Positions 50,984 to 60,869 of a stretch of 64,000 nt of DNA are shown in pieces. The DNA comes from Adineta ricciae (lineage: Eukaryota > Rotifera > Eurotatoria > Adinetida > Adinetidae): the NCBI GenBank assembly GCA_905250025.1, contig CAJNOJ010000040.1:186001-250000 (forward strand), in the 5' to 3' direction. Under the pieces are notes generated by a model, which was not told the DNA's origin, searched no databases, and saw only the letters and a list, made by a program, of their open reading frames with translations. The stretch's first letter is position 1; each line of letters opens with the position of its first letter. Position numbers and translations under genes: made by a program.

Positions 50984-51781
50984 ATGTCAACACGTAACTA
51001 TCACATACTCGATTCTAAAACACCAGATCTTTGCTATTGAACGTTCGACTTTTCAGGTGTGCACATTCCTATTCAATATTTATTATGGTTTGCATATACA
51101 TTACCAGGTCTAGCTCTCTTTACGTGCGTGGGACTGTCTTTAGTGAAAGATTTTGAGAAATCCACTCGAACACATTGCAATGTCTTTAATTTTCTCCCGT
51201 CAATCTCAGCATCGATTGGCGATTGTGAACCACAACGTTATATTTGGCGATTGTGCTTCGCATTAGATAGTATTCCTCGTTATCTGATTGCATATATGCA
51301 ATTGATGCGTTTATTAAATCGTCATCATATGGGTTTAACTGAATTGTATCCATTTGTTCAAATAGGAAATAGTTGTCTTCATTTTCTTGAATTAACTTTT
51401 CTTCTTCTGTTAACATTTGTTTCATCGAATGAAATTAAATGGATTCACGAGTGTTCGTTTGTTGGTTTTATGATTTGTTCATTGTTACATATGTTGTTAA
51501 CGGTCTTAATCGATTATTTCTGGCCACGAACGGCTCATGTTCGTTTAACTGATCAAGAATTAGCTACGCGTTCGAAACGATTGAGATGGTTTCTTATCAA
51601 TATCTTTTCGTTTTTTATCTCGCTCTATTTCTACTTTCGACACAACAGCTCTTGTGAAGCTAATATCTATTCGATGTACTGTCTTTTTGAATATATTGTT
51701 GTACTAACAAATATTGCCTATCATTCTGTTGTCATGGATGAATGGGATCAAAATAACGGACAAATACAAATCTTTTTTTAA
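50984..51781 (+). CDS. PGAP2: Post-GPI attachment to proteins factor 2 (PGAP2/FRAG1)
   Basis: Two exons: a 10-nt first exon (50984-50993, ATG TCA ACA C) and 51057-51781, joined in frame to give 244 aa. The short first exon is needed because the main frame has no ATG before its acceptor. Multi-span protein with PGAP2 blocks: THCNVFNFLPSISASIG, PQRYIWRLCFALDSIPR, SLLHMLLT, FFISLYFYFRHNSSCEA and EYIVVLTNIAYH. PGAP2 acts in the Golgi in lipid remodelling of GPI anchors (fatty-acid reacylation). The stop is followed at once by AATAAA, and the next gene begins 46 bp later on the same strand. Confidence 0.92.
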
Positions 51782-51827
51782 AAAATAAAATTCATTCATG
51801 AAATGGGCCAGTGTTTTCTTCTAGATT
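51782..51827 (+). promoter_or_regulatory. 46-bp intercistronic linker with poly(A) signal and splice acceptor
   Basis: AATAAA at 51784-51789 begins three bases after the PGAP2 stop. The pyrimidine-rich acceptor GTTTTCTTCTAG ends at 51824, three bases before the ATG of the next gene. There is no room for a separate promoter. This layout (3' end signal, then acceptor, then AUG) is what trans-spliced operons look like in nematodes and other animals with spliced leaders. A cis-spliced 5' UTR intron starting inside PGAP2 is the alternative. Confidence 0.6.
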
Positions 51828-53387
51828 ATGGCAGATAGTGAATTAAGCAGAAAGGAGAAGTATCGACAGGAAACCAAGGCAGATAGACGTACACGATTTA
51901 AAGAACGTCGACGACTAAAAGCTGAATCAAAGCTTGTTGGCTTTCGACAATCAACACATTATATTGACTCGGAATTAACGTGTGATTCAATATATTATGT
52001 TGATCCTCAATCTCCTAAGTTACGCAAAGTACATCCGTATTTTTTTACTTGGATAACACATGCGAAAGAGCGATGGTATAACCGAACAATCGCCGACGTT
52101 TTCCAATATGAGTTTCGTCGTTCTATATTGAAACAAAATTTCGAGGATATCATACGAAATGGTCTAGTACGTATCAATGGGCAGTGTGTAGACAAAGACT
52201 ACATCATTCAAAATGGCGATAAACTCGAACATTATACTCATCGACATGAAGTACCAGTCATCAATCAGAAGATCAATATCTTAATCAACAATGACGATTA
52301 TTTAGTTATCGATAAACCGTGTTCAATACCAGTTCATGTAAGTTTAACAAAAGCGAATAATTGAAGTTGGAAATATGTGAGATATTTTTAGCCATGTGGA
52401 AAATATCGATTCAATACTGTATTGGCTATACTTCATTATGAGTATCAGTTGTCAAATTTACGCACAGTTCATCGACTGGATCGAATGACATCGGGTATAT
52501 TAATAATGGCTAAATCTGCTGCGAAAGCACGTGCAATTGATTTTAATGCCGATCGCACGTCAGCCAATGGGGTGGATAAACTGTATTTATGTCGTGTACG
52601 TGGTGAATTTCCATATGCGAATCAAATTGTACGTGTTGATCAACCGATTGAAACGTTTTCTTTTCAACTTGGCCTGACGAGAATCGGAGGAAATAAGCAA
52701 TGTCAAACTTTATTTCGTCGTGTGACAGTTGAAGAATTGCAACAACAAAAAGAGCAACATGGAAAGTATATCTTTAATCTAAATAGTGACAACAGCGAAG
52801 CTATCATCGATGATTCGTTACATAAATATGCCGATCAAGATTCAACGAGAACAAGTCTTGTTCTATGTCGGCCATTGAGTGGCCGAATGCATCAAATTCG
52901 TGTTCATCTACAGTATTTAGGGTTTCCTATTGTTAATGATCCTCTTTATAATGCACCGCATATATGGGGTTCATCGAACGGGCAATATGCACAGTATGAG
53001 CACTCGAACGATTATGTGGTCGAAACATTCATAAAATTACATAGTTGTGAATATTGGCTATTGAATGATGTTGAAAATGAAGATGAAGCAATGAATTCAA
53101 ATGGTAAACGAGCAATAGAAGAAGTTCAAGAACAAAATACAGATGATACGAAACGAGTAAAAACTGAAGAATGCACAGCCACGGCAGCAGCAGCAGCAGT
53201 AACCACGATCGATGTCAATGATGATAGTGCTGTTAAAAATTACATAAAAGAACACTGTTTTGAGTGTTTGAACCGTTTTCGTGAACCAACAGCTGATCAA
53301 CTTGTAATGTTTTTACATGCGTTACAGTACAGAATTTCCGATGATGTGACTTTCACTAGTTCATTACCTGATTGGGTGGAAATTTAG
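51828..53387 (+). CDS. RPUSD2: RluA-family pseudouridine synthase, RPUSD2 type
   Basis: Two exons (51828-52337, 52392-53387) give 501 aa. Order: a basic N-terminus, an S4-like part (NGLVRINGQCVDKDYIIQNGD), then the catalytic domain with VIDKPCSIPVHPCG, the active-site motif VHRLDRMTSGILIMAKS (catalytic Asp in HRLD), and RPLSGRMHQIRVHLQYLGFPIVNDPLY. The C-terminus is an acidic and Ala-rich extension. RPUSD2 and yeast Pus8/Pus9 isomerise uridines in tRNA and mRNA. The family has no deaminase domain in animals, and none is seen here. Transcription probably depends on the PGAP2 promoter (see linker). Confidence 0.94.
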
Positions 53388-53781
53388 GCAAAGAATTCAG
53401 TTTGTTTGCTTTTTGTTTGTGATATTTTTCTTCACAAAATAGAAAATAAATTTTAACCTAATCGATCCGTGCAAAGATCTCAATGAATTCAATCTTCACA
53501 TTCAAGCTATTGAGAAAAGAGAACACTGTTGTCTCTCTTATCAGTAAGTGTAGGTGTGGTAAGAATAGGTAATGTCATGCTTTGTCTAAGACATGACAAA
53601 AGAAGATTTTATATCTGAATGTTTCCATACTAGATCTAATCGATAAAGTGAATAAGCAGTCGTGACATTCCACATAAATGTGTAGCAAGTAGTTGGTATA
53701 AAAGACAATACAATCTCACATTGACAGCACTTCGTTTTCATCTACTCAAAGTAAATCTAAACTATCACGACAACGATAAAC
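53388..53781. promoter_or_regulatory. 3' UTR of RPUSD2 and promoter of the SRCR gene
   Basis: After the RPUSD2 stop and its AATAAA-like signal (near 53444), there is a clear TATA box (TATAAAAG, about 53698-53705) roughly 80 bp before the next start codon. This is the best core promoter in the window and fits a strongly regulated secreted-protein gene. Confidence 0.65.
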
Positions 53782-54324
53782 ATGCGAGCTACATTTTTTG
53801 CAATTTTTCTCTTTGCGACTTGTGGTTTAACCGTGGGCACCAGCTTGTTCGATCTTGAGTCTTAAACTCGAGATGTTGGATTGGCTACTTGCGAAAAGAT
53901 CTATGGTTTAATGGCCTATCCACGTGTCATTAAAAACATTACAGTTCTCCGTACATCTCCACTTCGTGTTCGTGTCTATCTTGTAGCCCAAGGTCCATCG
54001 AGATCGATTCCATTCAGTGTCGAAGGTATGGTATGCCAGGCTGGTTTCGATCAAAATGCTGCCAATGCTGCTTGTCGATCAGAAAACTTTCAAAATGCCG
54101 TCATGGTTACTAACATTGCCTGGCATGAACCACCTGCTAGCTACGGACAACAATGCATCATGGATACTGAATCTTACAAGAGTGTCATTCCATGTGAATA
54201 TATCTTGCATCAATTGAACTGTGCACCCTCGGCAACTAATCTAGCAGACTGTCGTTTTCCTCCATTATTTAGTCAATCGTTGGAATGCAATGCATATACA
54301 CATGTTGGACTTATCTGTACCTAA
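53782..54324 (+). pseudogene. Secreted SRCR-like protein with in-frame stop after the signal peptide
   Basis: One intronless frame starts MRATFFAIFLFATCGLTVG, a good signal peptide. Codon 28 is TAA (53863-53865). The same frame then continues open for 153 codons to the real end. That part looks like a scavenger-receptor cysteine-rich domain: FSVEGMVCQAGFDQNAANAAC, SYKSVIPCEYILHQLNCAP, LADCRFPP and HVGLICT, with an even cysteine set. SRCR proteins bind microbes or act as secreted receptors. No GT-AG pair of plausible size removes the stop. The rest of the frame shows no other damage and the TATA promoter is intact, so the mutation looks recent. Alternatives: stop readthrough, a null allele, or a base-call error. 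Confidence 0.75.
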
Positions 54325-55062
54325 GCGTGTGATTTTTCTTTCGTAAATTGTAATAAAATTGGATATTTTCTTTTCATGATCGGACTTGGATTTCTTGAGG
54401 ATGATGACTCCGAATCGTAGAAATCTTTATGCAGTTCTCGTTTCGTTAACATCATGTCATATATAGTCTCATAAGACATAGATGTCACCGGCAAGGTAGG
54501 ACATCTATACAAGGACGGATGAAGCTCAAATAGATATAAATTACAAAGTAGAACTCTGATTTTCGATGTATTTCTATCCGAATAAAAAAAATTTCATTTT
54601 GAATTTATTTTTCCTCCGATGTAATTAATTCACTAATGTCGATCGATCGATTGTGATTGTAGGCATTACATCAACGTCGATGTATTTCATGATGTCGTCT
54701 TGTCTTGTCCTATATTGTTGTTTATTTACTTCAAAGTTAAGCATAACATTGACCTGTGTGTCACTCGTTGATCATCTTCGTTATCTATCGAAAAACCGAA
54801 TCTCTGTTATTCTGTTTGTTTTCTAGATCCTTATCTGTTTTTGTTTATCGTCTCTTGTCATTCGTTGCTGTTGTCATATACTCTTGATCGATGGTTTATC
54901 TATTCATCTTATTTTTGAACTCTCCACTAGTTTGCTTTCATTGTCGATGAACACGTATATTTGTTCGAATATCCGTTCATTAAATTCCATCCTCTTTACA
55001 AATCAAAATCAACAGCGTCTTCTTGATAACAATCAATTTAATCAGAATTATCTGCCATCCAA
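54325..55062. other. Spacer between the SRCR gene and SPSB
   Basis: AATAAA (about 54350) just downstream of the SRCR stop shows that gene's 3' end. The remainder is T-rich with a GATC-rich patch near 54640-54650. Short open frames at 54884-55062 have no coding features. No gene was recognised. Confidence 0.45.
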
Positions 55063-56862
55063 ATGGTGTTACCCCATAAAACAAAATCAACTGATAGTCG
55101 ACACGAATTAACTACGAAATCAAAACAACTCAAGACAACAATAGCGAACAGTAAACAAAAGCCATCTCATACGAGACGAAAAAAATTACCCAAAGTACTT
55201 CCTTACGATAAACAAGTGCTTTTAATGACCTTGTTGTTGTTGTTTTTTTTTCTAGCGCGTGGATTTAAACAATCCACCAACGAGCACAAAAACATTACGT
55301 CGAAGTCGCCGTTTGACTAAGAAAGGCAAACAATCATCTGCTTTATCGTGTGATTCAACGATTGTCTTACCTGTTACTTCTTCAACTCCTCTTCATTCTG
55401 ATCCCACCTGTGCTACAAAGATCTATCCATTACGCTCACGTTTGCGACGAACATCACTAACGAATACGAATTTAACAACAGCAACTGCAATTAATAAACC
55501 CACTCGACGTTTACGTACTTCAAAACAACAAGATCAATCATCAACATCATCATCGATGGGTCTTCGTAATGGTAAAATAGTTAGCTTACGTTCAATTATA
55601 TCAGGATCAACATCTCAAACAACTCAAGAAATTACAACAGCCACCCTTCCCTTACTGGCATTCAACCCATTACCGCGACATCATCATCATTCAATCAATT
55701 CCTCTTCAACGTCCGTCACATCATCGTCATCATCTTCGTACTCATCAGCAACATCGAACAATAATAATAATAATAACAATAATAATAATAATGAATTAAA
55801 CTCCAACGTATGTCAATACCATTATTCAAATATTACAAATCATCCATCGTTAGACTCAAGTAAACACTTTCCTGTTCGACTTGACATTCTTCTGGATCGA
55901 CCACCTGTATCACGAGAGAAACAAATTGAATATGGATGGAATCATGATGATCGTTCAATGAATATTTTTGTTAAACATAATGATCCATGTACATTTCATC
56001 GACATGTAAGAAAAGCAATGCTTCATATCTATTAACAAAGATTTGAGTTCTTTTTTTTCGCGATTTTTTCTAGCCTGTTGCTCAAAGTACAGACGCAGTT
56101 CGTTGTAAAAAAGGCTTGACTAGTGGAATTCATGTTTGGGAAATCGAATGGTAACATAAATTATTCAAGCAATGCTCGATGTAGACCTATGTATCTTTAG
56201 GAATACAAGACAACGTGGGACGCATGCAGTTGTAGGTGTTGGTACGATAAAAGCACCATTGCATTGTCCGGGCTATCAAGCACTCGTTGGGATGAATCAG
56301 GAATCTTGGGGGTGGGACTTAGGTCGAAATAAACTTTATCATAAAGGTGTTAACAGTATCTATGCTTCAACACAGTATCCATCGGCAGTAACAGCATCGA
56401 GTTCTCCACTACCGACGACGACAACGTCGACAATAACCGATCCGGCTGATGCTATTAACAACAATGGCATATCGTATCCATCGAAATCCGAAGAAAGTTT
56501 TATTGTACCCGACAAATTTCTTGTCGTTTTGGACCTCGAAGAAGGAACATTGGCTTACATTGTCGATGGGCAATACTTAGGTGTAGCGTTCAATGATCTG
56601 AAAGATAAGGGTGCACTTTATCCGATGGTATCATCTGTATGGGGTCATTGCGAAATCACCATGCGTTATATCAATGGCTTGGAGCGTAAGTTGATTGTTT
56701 GATTATAATTTAAATTGAACGTTTTGTATTGCAGCCGAACCACTTCAATTAATGGATTCGTGTCGACGAGTGATACGAAAACGATTAGGTCGATCGAATT
56801 TACATTTAATCAACCAATTGACATTACCTACTTCACTTCGTAATTATCTCGTTTATCAGTAG
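55063..56862 (+). CDS. SPRY domain and SOCS box protein (SPSB1/4, gustavus type) with long N-terminus
   Basis: Five exons (55063-55215, 55256-56005, 56074-56150, 56201-56685, 56735-56862) give 530 aa, about twice the 273 aa of human SPSB1. Residues 1 to about 250 are basic, Ser/Thr/Asn-rich and disordered, with an Asn tract coded by an AAT repeat. The conserved part starts at [14 protein letters not shown] and runs through [63 protein letters not shown] and [20 protein letters not shown], then the SOCS box ending [12 protein letters not shown] proteins recruit substrates such as VASA or iNOS to Elongin-Cullin5 ligases. A Ser/Thr-rich insert sits inside the SPRY domain (about 360-385). The first exon is inferred from the acceptor at 55255. 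Confidence 0.93.
55757..55795 (+). repeat. AAT trinucleotide repeat coding an Asn tract
   Basis: A run of AAT with two AAC interruptions, in frame inside the SPSB-like N-terminal region. It is likely length-variable. Confidence 0.85.
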
Positions 56863-57496
56863 ATCAATCTTTTTTCGTTTCACATTTCTTTCTTTTTAAT
56901 TGTATAAGAACGATAGAGATGATTTCGAAAACACACAAAAGGTCAATAATTTCTCTTTCTACATACGTACACGCGTGTGCTTTGTTTTTGTTCGTTAAGC
57001 TTGAAGAAAACACTTCTCTTGTTCTTGGTTTTTCCTTCTTGTTGTCTCATGACAGTTTTTCGTTTCATTTCTTGTTTTTCATTTTTCTTTTTGATTATTA
57101 TTATTTCATAGATATATATTACTTCAACAGTGCTCTGTATCATATAGATAGACTTTTTCCTTCTTTGTTTATCTTTGATTGTCTCTTTTCTTTCAGTTCA
57201 GACTCATCACATTCATACACATACGCGCAGAAAGCATGATCGCATTAATAAAACATTCGTTTTCTTTTCTCTTTTCTTTTCTTGACATTTAGTGTTAATG
57301 TATGTCTGTATGGTGAATTCTTCTTTTCTTTTTTCTGATATGCTGTAAACGTTTGAGCTATGAATTCTGGCATTTTGTATATACACAAAAGAGAACATGT
57401 ACCAAAAACGAAAATTCTAAAGATAATTATTGATTGATCTCGATATCATTGCAGATTTCGTTTTAGTTCGATTCTATTTCGTTTCATAAAAGAAAA
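56863..57496. other. Spacer between SPSB and PrimPol
   Basis: T-rich 3' UTR material with an AATAAA signal near 57247. The open frame at 56919-57239 is low-complexity Phe/Ser/Leu and was not accepted. The end should hold the PrimPol promoter or leader. Confidence 0.5.
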
Positions 57497-59509
57497 ATGG
57501 CAAGCAATTCTTTCTACAATCAGTCAAAGCAAGCATAAAGATGAAAACTGTCACTATTTTGATTTCGTTCTTCAATCCTACAGGAAACGTCGACCACTTG
57601 CTGATATTGACGATAGTATAACAAGGAAACGTTCGAATCAGAATCGGTTATCATTGATAAAAATGGCACATGCGACACGAACATTCTGGACACAAGCTGA
57701 AGCATTAGAATACATTACTGAACGACAAAAGAATAAGCGAAGCATAAATGCTGTAAATATTCTAGATAGAGATGAAATCGATTACAAGAGTCGTTTGTTC
57801 TTAGGGAGAGATTTTGTATTTGTTCAGTTTCGAATCCCAACCAGACGGAAGACGACGGTATCAAGTTGCCGATATTGATATATTCATACATGAGTATAAG
57901 TAAGTTTTTGTAAGTTTTCATGAAGATGTTTTCAAATAATTATGTAGTCAATTACCTGTCAATCAACGTCATACTTATGAGATCATTATCGATAGTAAGT
58001 GGGAAAGGGAGAGCGAGAGTTTCATTTTATGCTACATTTGCATTTCGTCTAGAGAAGCCTTCGAAATTGTATTTTGATCTGGAATACGATCGAGATGCGA
58101 ATCCAACTATTGATGGACCGAAGTTAACCAATAATTTTATCAAGGTGTGGATATGAGAAGTACTCAATTGACTATTCCTCCACAAGAAACTATTACTTAC
58201 AAATTTCTTCCAGTACGTGCTAAATTTCATGCGAAAGCGCAGTGATGACCTAAGTTATTCAATGCAAGATGTACTTATTTTGGATTCCACGTATGTTCTA
58301 ATCTCTTATTCATATTTCTCATATGAAGACTTCCTTCCTTATTTAAGATCATCGACAAAATTTAGTCGTCACTTGATCTTTCAAACCATCGATCCATTTC
58401 TCGATAACCTTGCTGTTGGTCGATTTGTGAATCTAATCTTAGAAGATATTCAAGGTTGTTTACTTAATCATCAATGTTCTGCCGTCGTCAATGCCACACC
58501 CATTTCCAGTCAACAAGCTAGTCAGTTCTATTCGGATTCAACAGTTTTTGCTCGTAATCTTCTCGCAACTATCGAGTCTCGATTATTTCGATTTGAACAT
58601 TGTCAATGTATGGATGATTATTCACAACTACATTTCAAAGATATTATTGAGTTTATTGTCAAGAAAAATGATGGTACTGGATTAACATGGTTTTGTGATA
58701 TGGGTAAGAAGATACGAAGAGATACAGTGTGATCGATCTTCTTCTTAGGTGTTTATACGAAGAATCGAGCGTTTCGACTACTTAGATCCAGTAAATTCGA
58801 TAAACCTGAATGTTTCACTGTCGCACCTGAGAATCAATGGAAACCAAATATTGGACGTTCACTGGTACAATCAAGTGAACTAGAGCGTCAGCTCTTTATG
58901 GCATCATTGGTTTATTTTAATGGGTAATTTGACTTGAAGAAAGAAGAAATTTATCATTCTTTCTTTAGACCTATTCGACGTTTTATTCATGTTGATGAGG
59001 AAATTCGAACAAGATCAAAACCTGTTCCTTCACGTTCACAAAAGCCTACTTCATACATCAATGAGGACTTGGAAAAAATCTTGCTAAACTATCCTGAACT
59101 TGGTAATTTTATGTCAGATATCGCACGAGATGACAACACAAATGACAATTATCCACGTATAAGTCGAATCTACAACGGAAAAGAAGTTCAAAATGATTTC
59201 AAATGGGAAATTAGTTTTTTATACGTTGGAAACTACAAGTATTGTGAACGAATTCAACGTCATCACAAGAATAATCACATATAGTAAAGACAGTGAACAT
59301 CTCATCTTCGTCATCGTACAAATCAATTGTCATTTAGTTTCGTTGTGGATATGCGTAAAGGAACATATCGTCAGAAATGTCATGATGCTGACTGTGCTTC
59401 TTTCGAAGGCATTGAAAAAGCATTACCAACTAATGTGACACCGTGGTTGACAGTAGTGAATCAAGACTGGGACAATCCGAGTCCTCCATCGATGAAAGAA
59501 ACACTATGA
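57497..59509 (+). CDS. PRIMPOL: DNA-directed primase/polymerase PrimPol
   Basis: Nine exons (57497-57528, 57584-57752, 57805-57899, 57982-58144, 58214-58290, 58348-58703, 58749-58923, 58969-59283, 59338-59509) give 517 aa; human PrimPol is 560. The archaeo-eukaryotic primase motifs are all visible: KLYFDLEYD (metal-binding Asp and Glu of motif I), KFSRHLIF (motif II) and CDMGVYTKNRAFRL (motif III Asp). The zinc-finger ligands occur in order: Cys and His in YCERIQRHH, then the two cysteines of KCHDADC. PrimPol reprimes stalled forks in nucleus and mitochondria. The first intron appears to use a GC donor; if not, translation could begin at the inner ATG 57663. Exon 4's acceptor (TTATGAG) is weak but is the one that yields YKS and the right frame. 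Confidence 0.92.
57529..57583 (+). other. Probable GC-AG intron in PrimPol
   Basis: TCAAA|gcaagc joins CCTACAG|GAAACG to read SKKRRPLADIDD in one frame from the upstream ATG. Length 55 nt, typical here. No GT donor in the 5' exon keeps the frame before its stop. This is the second GC-AG intron inferred in the window. Confidence 0.6.
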
Positions 59510-59648
59510 TCAATGGAATACTTGCTTTTTTTTTGTACCTGTATTAAGAATATTGTACATTTTATTTCGTTTCGTATTACTATACAAAAGATGAACACTA
59601 CCGAGATTGAACTTCTTAAATTATTCTAGATGATATCAGACTAATCAA

Positions 59649-60737
59649 ATGAGGCTATCGTTGATATTGAGAAATTTGAAAAATGTTACGGAAGGTAAAC
59701 CGTGAAATTATTCGTATGGATGAAATAGAAGTCATGTTGAATCTGTTTTAGAAAGATTGCCAAAGAAGAAACCGTATTGGTTGACGAAATCCAATCTGGA
59801 AATTCCGAAGAAATCTCGTGCTATCGTTGATGTTATTCAAACAAAGAAAGCTCGCCTGAACGAACCGGGCTTTCTAAAGCGAATGATTCTCGCGCGTAAT
59901 CATGAAAAACGAAATGAGTATGACGAATGACATGATTTCTTGAATGAATACATCTTCTTTTCCTGCAGGTTTTTAGAGAAAGATTTTTTCGAGCAAGGAC
60001 CCGATGTATATGCTGCATCTCGAACGATTGAATACAATGGACGATTTCGTATCGATGGTCGGCCGAAATGGGTGACTAAATTAGATAAACCATCAGGGAC
60101 ATTAGCATTGAACTTAAATTTTCAATTGGAAGCAGTTGATCTCTCTCAGACAACTGTCAATGTCGATGGATTAGATCACTATGGTACGTATGACCCTTAA
60201 GGTATGCTGTAAACAGAAAATCTGATTTTATCATCGTTCTTTTGCGTTTATTTCAGTCGGATGTGCAAATTTAAAGGCTATGTACTTGGCGAAATGTCGT
60301 TACGTTGACGATTGGTTTCTAGCGAGACTGGCACATGAATTTCAAGACCAGTTATTATTTCTAGATTTAAGCGAGTGTCCGTCAGTTGGTGTAACTGGAT
60401 TACTTGCACTATGTCGACTTAAGTAAGGTTTTAGTCGTATAACGCGAAAGATGGGTTTTCCATATTTTTTAATGATAGATCATTGAAAAAACTTCGTCTT
60501 TACAATCTACCACCATTTGATGGCAAAGAAGTAGCAACAATGATCTTCGAAGAAAACGTTCCTGGATGTTTAGTCGAAGGAATCGAGTATGAAACCGACC
60601 CGATTGCTGGGCTTCTAGAAGCAGGTAGTCATCAAGAACAAGAACAACAGCAACACAATGTACAATTCATTGACACAGAAAATATTGAACAGAAGGCTGC
60701 TGTTGAAAATACACGACAATCGGTGCAAGCCAATTAG
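59649..60737 (+). CDS. DMAC2: DMAC2 / ATP synthase coupling factor B-like leucine-rich protein
   Basis: Five exons (59649-59694, 59752-59917, 59969-60183, 60257-60422, 60479-60737) give 283 aa. The N-terminus MRLSLILRNLKN is basic and amphipathic, as in a mitochondrial presequence. The body has short leucine-rich repeats: NLKAMYLAKCRYVDDWFLARL, LLFLDLSECPSVGVTGLLAL, LKKLRLYNLPP, then FEENVPGCLVEGIEYE, as in the ATP5S/DMAC2 pair. DMAC2 helps assemble the distal arm of complex I. DMAC2L (factor B) is the alternative. The C-terminal 45 residues are a Gln-rich extension. The gene starts 139 nt after the PrimPol stop, with an ATTCTAG acceptor-like site about 20 nt before its ATG. Confidence 0.88.
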
Positions 60738-60869
60738 TTTAGATTTGTTATTGCTTTTTCAAACATATTTTAGGAAAATACTCTGTTTTATTAGTGTATT
60801 TAAAAATTTGATTAAAGACAAAATAAAAACAATCATATTGTTTTGTATTTACATAAGAATTTCGTGGAT

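Noticed and set aside
56919..57239. 106-codon frame rich in Phe and Ser
   Set aside because: Lies in the T-rich 3' UTR of the SPSB gene; low complexity.
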